64,000 bases of DNA, from the NCBI GenBank assembly GCA_031763025.1, contig JASSKH010000019.1, positions 12,618,516 to 12,682,515 of the forward strand, written 5' to 3'. The notes beneath the pieces were generated by a model. The model was not told where the DNA came from, searched no databases, and saw nothing but the letters and a program-made list of their open reading frames with translations. Positions 57,001-64,000 of the stretch are shown here, one piece after another. The position numbers were made by a program, and so were the translations under genes. Source of the stretch: Macrocystis pyrifera (taxonomy: Eukaryota; Sar; Phaeophyceae; Laminariales; Laminariaceae). Each line of letters starts with the position of its first letter. Position 1 is the stretch's first letter.

Positions 57001-60000
57001 GAGCCTGCATGCAACTACCAAGTGATCGCGTTTCTCGCTAAGGCAACGCTATGTTGACACTGTCAAGGGAACCAGTCATTCGGATGATGCTACCATCGTG
57101 CATATGCGATGTCGCGCTATCTTTTCGGTGTCCCTCTAATGGTTGATGTGTTTCGTCGCGTCTGTACGCTATGGCACTGCTTGAATGATAGTCTTTCTCG
57201 GACGAGTGTGGCCCAATGAGTTGCTGCAGGACGAGCAATGATATGGGCAACCTCGCACGAGCAGGGGGACCTGTTACGACGATTCATGCTTGGTATTTTG
57301 TCGGCAACTCCCCCTCGATCGTGCATTGAACCATTACACATTACCGTAAATTGGTCTTGTATGTGTTTCGATACATATTCACACTGTTTTGTTTACGGAC
57401 CGACGATGATAAAAAAGACCAGTATAGAAGAGGGTAGATTGATCCTTTTAAATCCATATTGACTCGAATAAAAGCGGTAATCTGCTTCAGAGACACCTAT
57501 CTCGGTCTACTTCATCTAGCGGCGGTCACCTTGTCGGGTGGAAACTTGTAAATGTGTTTCGGACTTACAAACAATGTTCCATTTATTTCATGAACGAACT
57601 TTCGTTAACATTCGCGTAACATGCTGCACCTGGACCATTGAAACAGGAATCTTTCCGGCACAAACCTGATACTGGTGGATAACAACTTCAAGGGGGCTCC
57701 ATCTCTCAGAATTCTGTAAGGAAAGCAATCAGAGATTGTCAGACGTGCGGTTCATGTGGTAGCTATGGTGTCGGGTACCACATTAACGGTCAACCTATGC
57801 ATTACAAAATTTTGACGAATAGTTGTGTGAAGTACATTCCTGAGAGTTGAACTGGCGGCATCCAGGTTTAACCAATGCTGGGTGGCGTTCTCTGTCGGGA
57901 ATTGGTTTTAGTTAGACAAATAACAGTAGTAGACAGTACGGAAAATTTCCCAGTAAATACACGATGACGCCGTGGATTTTCCGCAGTGATTGCCACGGCC
58001 CTAAAAACAGTTTGCGCGTCCTTAACATTTGCATTGTTCTCAAACGTGCGCGATAGGCTGTGTGCGCTGTACAGGGTATATCCGAATTGGTTATATATAT
58101 ACATATGATGTACTTTACAGTGCCAGAAATATCTACTGTGATGACTCGTAGTAGGTGCCTTCCCCCCCCGCTGTCCTCGTTTCGTCACAACCGCCGCTGC
58201 GACTATGAACTGCAACAGCAATCTTTCGTACAACGGTCCCGACGTGATAACGTCCAGCAGCTTGGGCGGTTTGACCAATCTTCGCGAACTGTGAGTGGGA
58301 TTTCCAATCATAAAGCTTACAACACAGTGGGCAGGTGTTGTGTCATTGGTTTGCGGGGATGTACGGGCAAAAAGACACCCGGGTAGAGCGCTGTTGGTCA
58401 CGAGCACGCGGGACTCCATGATGTTGCGAGACTTCTCGTCATGATTTTTACTGCTAGGTCGGCTTGATGGGTGTCGTCAACCTTTGAAGCGCTTATATCG
58501 TGCAACACGGAGGCTACGTCTGTGCGTCACATCATACGTAGGTCCTGCTGTTAACGGTACCGACGTTGGAATTCACCATGTCGCATTTTTTTGACGTCAT
58601 CGATCGACATGGATTCAACGAGTTTTGTCCTTACTGCACCTTCATATGTATATCTTAAACATACTAAGAAACGACCATGCCGTTCTACGTATACGTACCA
58701 AGTAACGGCCTTGCCGTGCTAGAAGAAAGCACAAATTTTGCACATCTGTCTCAGAATCCGGTGATTTCCTTCCCACGGCAAGTCCTTGAAATTCGTCAAC
58801 CACTATACTTGGCTCATCCCTCTCTATGGCTGCTCGCCGTCTCTCACATCGTGACAACTCAGGCACCTGACAAGGAATGGTTTCACCGCCTTGCCAGTCG
58901 GCGCCTTCGACGATCTATCGTCTCTTACCACGTTGTGAGTGACACCATAACCCGCTTGATTATGGCGTCCCACGTTTTCAACCCGGATTGTCCACGTGCC
59001 CCACAAGTGCGAGGCATACCTAACGGATTGGCGCCACCGGGAGTCCGTCACGAACAGTTGATCCCTTTCGCAAGAACCGGAAGCCAGCTTTGTCGAGTAT
59101 CTAAACTATACACGCTTGGAAGGAATTCACTGGGAAGAAACGGGTATCGCATGGGGACGATAGCTTGCCGCGATTACGAACGTCCGTGTTCTAGCGAATG
59201 GAGACTAATTGAGGAGCGATGTTTTTGCTTCCGGGCCGAATGCGCTCAACCACTGCCTACCTTGGAAGCTTGAAGGGGTGTTAGTTTGAAGCCCAGTACG
59301 TGAGCACTTGATAAGATGTTCCACTAGTTGCCGCTCATTAAGGATGCTTGAACATCGAGCGTTGCGAATGACTCGAACTATAATCACAGCGAAATGTTTG
59401 GTTGCCATGGCCCGGTGTTACCAGGATCTTCGACGACAACAAGTTGACCACCTTGCAAGCAGGGACCTTCGAGGGAACACCGGCCTTGGAGTACATGTGA
59501 GTGTTACCACGTCATTTCCGGAACAAAAATCTCGAGACATAGCTGTAGATAGCAATAAATAGTACCTGGTAGGCTATACGTCAGCAGATGCTTTCGTGTT
59601 TTTGGACCTGGTCACTTCCAGCACGGATCACATTCTTTTTATCCTCATTGATGGACAGCGCTTGTTAACATGGTTGTCACGCTGGCTACGATGGGGGTAG
59701 CACGTGTTTCCTCGCAAGGCAAACGTATTTCACTGATGGGGCTCCTCCAACGCGGAATAATCTACAGTGGCATCCTGTGTGTTCACAGCATACACGTGCA
59801 TATAATTACAGACCGAGGTTATTCGAATGTCGCCCATCATGGTTAGGGTATAGTTTTTCGCGAGCGAAGATGTTTGGGGGGACGTAGCGCTTTTCACGTG
59901 TGGAGCCTTGCACTTGCAGGCGCACCACTACTGTACCATGCGTCTTGCGCCCACACGTGGTTTCTTCAAACCAGGAGGAATGACCTACGGCATCAAAAAT

Positions 60001-63000
60001 GTTTGTTCCAATTGATGCAGATGCTGTCGTCTGTCGTTCATCAACCGATATGGCTTCCGTGTAGATGGCCTGTTGTTGACAGCCACCACCCGATACTCAC
60101 CAGGCAGCGAAAATCACCATTCACTACGAACCCTCCTTAACAGCCTCACGCCACGCTTCGTTTCGGTATTCAGCCACGTGGTAGCTTTGCTACCTTAACA
60201 AACATTCGTATATGTATGCGCTTTCCGAGGTTGTACGAAGCTTCGGTCACGTCATCGACGATTCGTTATGATACAACGCGTGTGCTTATGAAGTTGGTGG
60301 GGCTATGAGTGGACGAGCAGCTGTGGGAGTGATGCTGTTGTTCTCATGTTTTTCTTTTTTTCGACTGCCTTTGGCGCAGGGACTTCCACAACAACAATAT
60401 CAACGCTCTTGCTCCAACAATCTTCGAAGGCCTTGGCGACTCCCTAATTGAAGTGTGAGTATTAAACCGTTTGAGAATCCAGTGTCATGTCATCGATGCT
60501 ACTGGTGTCTTGTCGATATCGTATGAGACCTGCATACAGCATGTTGAATATACGGCAATGCGTATATCTACCGTTTCGAATATTTCGGTTGAAAGTGCTG
60601 GGGCGGCATCTATTGACGTACAAGGGTAAAACATTATGCTATTCATGTGTCACAAGGCAGCCTACGGTCCCGAGCATCCGAGAGTAAAGCAGGCAGTTCG
60701 AGGTTGATACTAAAAACGGTATGATCTTGTCAAGAGATCCCACATATGTGGTCGCAGAAACTCTTCCCTGTGTCCCAGAAGCTAACCCCCTCCTTCAAAA
60801 CATTGGTAACGAATACCACGCAGGGACCTTCACGACAACGAGATTTCCACGCTTTCTCCAAGTATCTTCAAGGACTTGGCGTCACTGCGAATTCTGTAAG
60901 TTTGATTTCAACACCTCTTGTATGACGTTCTGACTCCGTGACCGTCAGGAACACTGAGACATGTCATAACAACGCAAATTTTATGTTGCAGCAGTAGTGT
61001 GCTGTTATAGATGTGAGCAGCGAGGTTGCTGCACCAACTCAGCCTTTATCGTTTCCAGAAACCAACGAGTTAACGTCTAATCCACGTTAAACGTGTTTTT
61101 GTCCCCCTCTGACGGTGCAACAGGTCGGTCAAGGACAACTTTCTAAGCCTGCTGTCGGTAATTTCGTGGGAGCCACGTCGTTGGAGAAACTGTGAGCGCC
61201 CATAGTCTTCAGCGTATGCCACGTTGGTTTCTTCTACTCAGGCCTTTTATTAGCCTTACATATTGTGTTCCGCGGAGGTATATAGATATGTATTCATCTC
61301 AGCCATATTCTAAAATGTATCAACTGATTTCCATGCACCCTACGTAATAATACGGTACTAACAAACACCGTGGTAGAATGAACGATGCATCGAAGCTTTC
61401 GTCGGGGTCGGCATATAGAATGCCAGGGGGTATGTAGTCGTTTCCGTGAAAGATATGAAGGTTTTTTTCGTGCATCGCTCGCGAGTAAAGGTGCGGTGAC
61501 ACTTTTCGGCCAAAATATTTTGACTGGAGGCGCTCCTCAATTATGTGAGTTTGCGATGTCGTTAGAGTTTTTATTGTTCGTCAGTATTGTTTGTTCTAGT
61601 CGAAGAGCATGGTGTTGTTCGATTGAATTTAGGGTTTAGGTTTGGGCGTGGAATTTTCCCCCTCAACGGGAGAAAACGCTACATCCAACGTGTTATCAAT
61701 ATACGGTTTTGGACCAAGTGGTGTGAATTTCTACATACTATATACCGGTACATCTTTTGTTTCGAAGAAAGCGTCTCTTCCTAGTAGTGGTATACATTGC
61801 AGGGAAAGGGTCTCCTACCTATTGCAGTGAAGTGACTTTCTAGGTATCGCGACGCACTCCATTCCTCATACGTTCGCATGAAACACACGCAACGTAGCAT
61901 ACTGTAGGGGTAACACGCTTGGCGTCGTCACGGGTCAGAAACCTTTGCTGCACCCCTACCGTGGGATGACTCCCAAGTCAGGGATACTGTTCACAGTACG
62001 CGTACGGAAACTATCGAAGTGCAACGTTGAGACAAACATTGTTGTTTACTGGGTAGTTTGAATTTAAGGATGCCTATCCACAGTAGATGTATTCGACGAC
62101 TGTCGGGGCTTTTTGCAAGAGGTCTCCTTACTCGTGACGTCGACGGGGGGCCATGAAGCCACCTTGCGAATGTTCGGTGGAGGAAATTCTAACGCCTTTA
62201 TCATTCGTATTATCCTGTGGCTCTGTTGGCCTCGACCTGTGCCGGACTTCAACAGGATTCTTGACGAAAATAACCTTAACGTCATTCCATCTGGTGTCTT
62301 CGAGGGTCTGTCGTCCTTACGCGAGCTGTGAGTGAGACCCTGGGTCATTTCACTGAAGCTGTTTGCTCTTAGAAGACGAGTAAGTGACTGGTGCGCTCTT
62401 GTGCCTTTGGCAGCCGTGCGTGCATGACTACTAATAGGACGAATACCTGCCGCCGTCTAGCAAAGCTGCCTCTGCTAGCGGGTACAGGTGCTGTATTAGG
62501 CACGTTGGTACCGATACTAACGCTGTGCAAAATATTTGCGCGTTACAGCGCGCACCTTCCATCGTGGGTGAAGTAGCCATTTATTGCGTGTGGTGAATAA
62601 ACCTTTCTTTGTTGTTTCTTTAGGGTGACGCTCAGTACATGGGTACCTATGATGTTATGGTCTTGCCTCTCCGCCGATTTCGTGCTTACAGCAAGACATG
62701 TTTGTGTATGCGCGTCCGCCGTGGACGCCGTTGGCCTGTTGTGTGGCGGAGGAAAATCTATGGTCAGCAGCGATCAACCATTCGTCCAAACGATACGTCT
62801 CGTTGACAACTCCTGACGGTACCCCGATGAATGAGATAAACACAATACTGCTCTGACAGTAGGCGTCCTAAGCATGGGTTCGAACTTCATACTGTTACGG
62901 GGGACCACAGTTAACAGGACCAAATCTGGTTAGTAAAAAAAGAGAAATATAAAGTTTTTTGTGTGCATCGTAGGTAATATTAACTATAGACCACCGTAAT

Positions 63001-63441
63001 ACGACCTTGGCACTCAACTCACTGTACAGAGTACACAGTTAACCTCAATATCATCTGAGCGGTGGAGCTCCTTAAATGAGCTACTGTTGGTGTACCGGCT
63101 AGTATGATACTGAAACGACGTAGAATGGCTGTTTTAGGGCTATCGCACGTATATCGGGCTGGGTCAACAGTTTTTTTTCGGGGTATTCTTTCCGGTGAGA
63201 TATTGACTTCCTCGCTTAAGGACTTATACTAGAAGGCACCACCCTTAAAACTGCAATTTCCCTCCAGTGTACATACATCGTCCAAGGTAGGAAACAAAAG
63301 GTGTGTTTCGTCATCGAGTATTGTCATCCTGTGATCTGTGCCTTTCTGCTGCCCCGGCCACGGCGAATACAGGAGCCTTCAACGCACGAACATAACACTG
63401 CACGACGGCGCCTTCAAAGGCGCGACATCTCTGGAAGTGCT
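54053..63441 (+). CDS. secreted leucine-rich repeat protein, one LRR per exon (3' incomplete)
   Basis: Exons: 54053-54104, 54496-54547, 55155-55244, 55816-55887, 56847-56918, 57647-57715, 58219-58290, 58863-58934, 59425-59496, 60380-60454, 60824-60895, 61124-61191 (1 bp out of frame), 62256-62327, 63373-63441. Exon 1 encodes a signal peptide, MRLTRLVAPLLVTVGAS. Exons 2-3 form a Cys-containing N-terminal cap (CLTDDAC, then CDLTDEDLNDLSTC). From exon 4, each exon is 69-75 bp (mostly 72, 24 residues) and carries one LRR of the type LxxNxLttLpxGxFxGLxsLxxL, for example NLEDNAFRTLPSGTFEGLSS. All introns after exon 2 are phase 2, splitting the final Leu codon, with donors GTGAGT or GTAAGT. No transmembrane or intracellular domain is seen before the window ends. 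Likely an extracellular recognition or adhesion protein; the ligand is unknown. Start chosen because the signal peptide follows and the phase joins exon 2 exactly. Confidence 0.85.
61124..61191 (+). pseudogene. LRR exon with 1 bp deletion
   Basis: 68 bp instead of the 69 or 72 needed to keep phase. The LRR reads SVKDNFLSLLS, then needs one extra base in the CGGTAAT region to continue as NFVGATSLEKL. Splice sites (CAACAG and GTGAGC) look intact. If real, splicing this exon in shifts the frame of everything downstream; skipping it keeps the frame, because flanking phases are identical. Confidence 0.75.
62895..62999. mobile_element. TA-flanked MITE, copy 3, in an LRR intron
   Basis: 105 bp beginning TTACGGGGGACCACAGTTAA and ending with the complement-like TTAACTATAGACCACCGTAA. 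TG precedes and TA follows, so the target duplication has mutated or is imperfect. Lies in the intron between LRR exons 62256-62327 and 63373-63441. Confidence 0.8.
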
Positions 63442-64000
63442 GTAAGTGCCGTAACTACTTACAGTGAGACCTTCGGGTGGCGCTTGTTCCAGCCCTATGT
63501 GGCACGTACTTGGAATTGAATTGCATAGTCGCCATTAAGCGATACAGCAGCCGTTCAGGTCATCTCCGATGTGATAATACTCATATAATCGTTCGATGTA
63601 CTGTCGGTGTTAATCTGGGGATGTTGGCGCTGCACGTTTAACGACAGCAGTACCACTACTGCGGCAGCAATAGCATAGACGTGCGGATGCAATCAGCTGT
63701 TCCTTTTTTCCCTGAGATTTCAGTCAATCCTTGGCACTGCGAGCGTTTATGATGTATACGTGGGTGGATGGAGGAAAACCAATATTTTATATGATTCGAG
63801 TAAAATAGTGCAAAATTGTACCAGGGTGGTTTTGGTTCTCGGTCATTGTCAAAATGCTGCAACACAGCGTGCTGCTGTCGTCTTACAGCAGGAAGAAGGG
63901 GCCAGAGCAAAATTTGTTATTTATCTTTTGTCCTTTCCCTCATACGAGCGTGCGATCGAGAAAGTCGCACAGGAGATCGTACGACAACCCAAGTAACGTT
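63442..64000. other. intron or 3' region of the LRR gene
   Basis: No further LRR exon is visible before the window ends. The - frame 63656-63910 has no recognised motif. Confidence 0.4.

Noticed and set aside
61490..61548. Possible extra LRR exon (peptide like LFGQNILTGG followed by GTGAGT)
   Set aside because: No acceptor gives the phase-2 frame of the other exons, and the length does not fit 1+3n+2.

Overview
The window is nuclear DNA of a eukaryote. The best fit is a stramenopile, probably a brown alga; this is an inference, because no species-diagnostic gene is present. The reasons are GT-AG introns, a secreted leucine-rich-repeat (LRR) gene in which every repeat is its own phase-2 exon (an architecture known from brown algal LRR genes), TTAGGG-type telomere-like repeats, and a very high load of retrotransposons and DNA transposons. 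No bacterial-type genes, rRNA genes, CRISPR arrays or intact tRNA genes are visible. Most long open frames are chance or transposon-derived.

Layout. 1-6.9 kb: a repeat field with at least six copies of a tRNA-derived SINE (several inserted head to tail), 5'-truncated LINE 3' ends and one copy of a 0.9 kb terminal-inverted-repeat (TIR) element. About 6.9-17.9 kb: a probable giant PIF/Harbinger-type DNA transposon. It has a spliced DDE transposase on the + strand at the left, a spliced Myb/SANT-like accessory gene and a Ser-rich reading frame on the - strand at the right, and two G/C-run minisatellite arrays in opposite orientation between them. 17.9-19.8 kb: a 5'-truncated LINE (- strand). 19.8-28.9 kb: mostly unassigned DNA with small repeats, an interstitial telomere-like tract and a SINE. 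28.9-33.2 kb: a nearly full-length LINE (- strand) with a PAM2-like peptide, an APE-type endonuclease and a reverse transcriptase (RT), all broken by frameshifts. 33,357-39,778: a complete tyrosine-recombinase retrotransposon with split direct repeats (A1 - genes - B1A2 - spacer - B2), inserted in a SINE with no target duplication. 39.9-50 kb: more LINE tails, SINEs, a MITE and a second copy of the 0.9 kb TIR element. 51.8-52.6 kb: a foldback element. 54.05-63.44 kb: the 5' part of the secreted LRR gene, at least 14 exons, continuing beyond the window.

The only convincing host gene is the LRR gene, and one of its exons is 1 bp out of frame. Everything else recognisable is mobile DNA: autonomous families (LINE, YR retrotransposon, Harbinger), all with disabling mutations here, plus non-autonomous families (SINE, TA-flanked MITE, 0.9 kb TIR element, foldback element). 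Nested insertions give a partial order of events: SINE before YR element, MITE before a LINE tail. All calls come from reading the sequence; no database search was possible.
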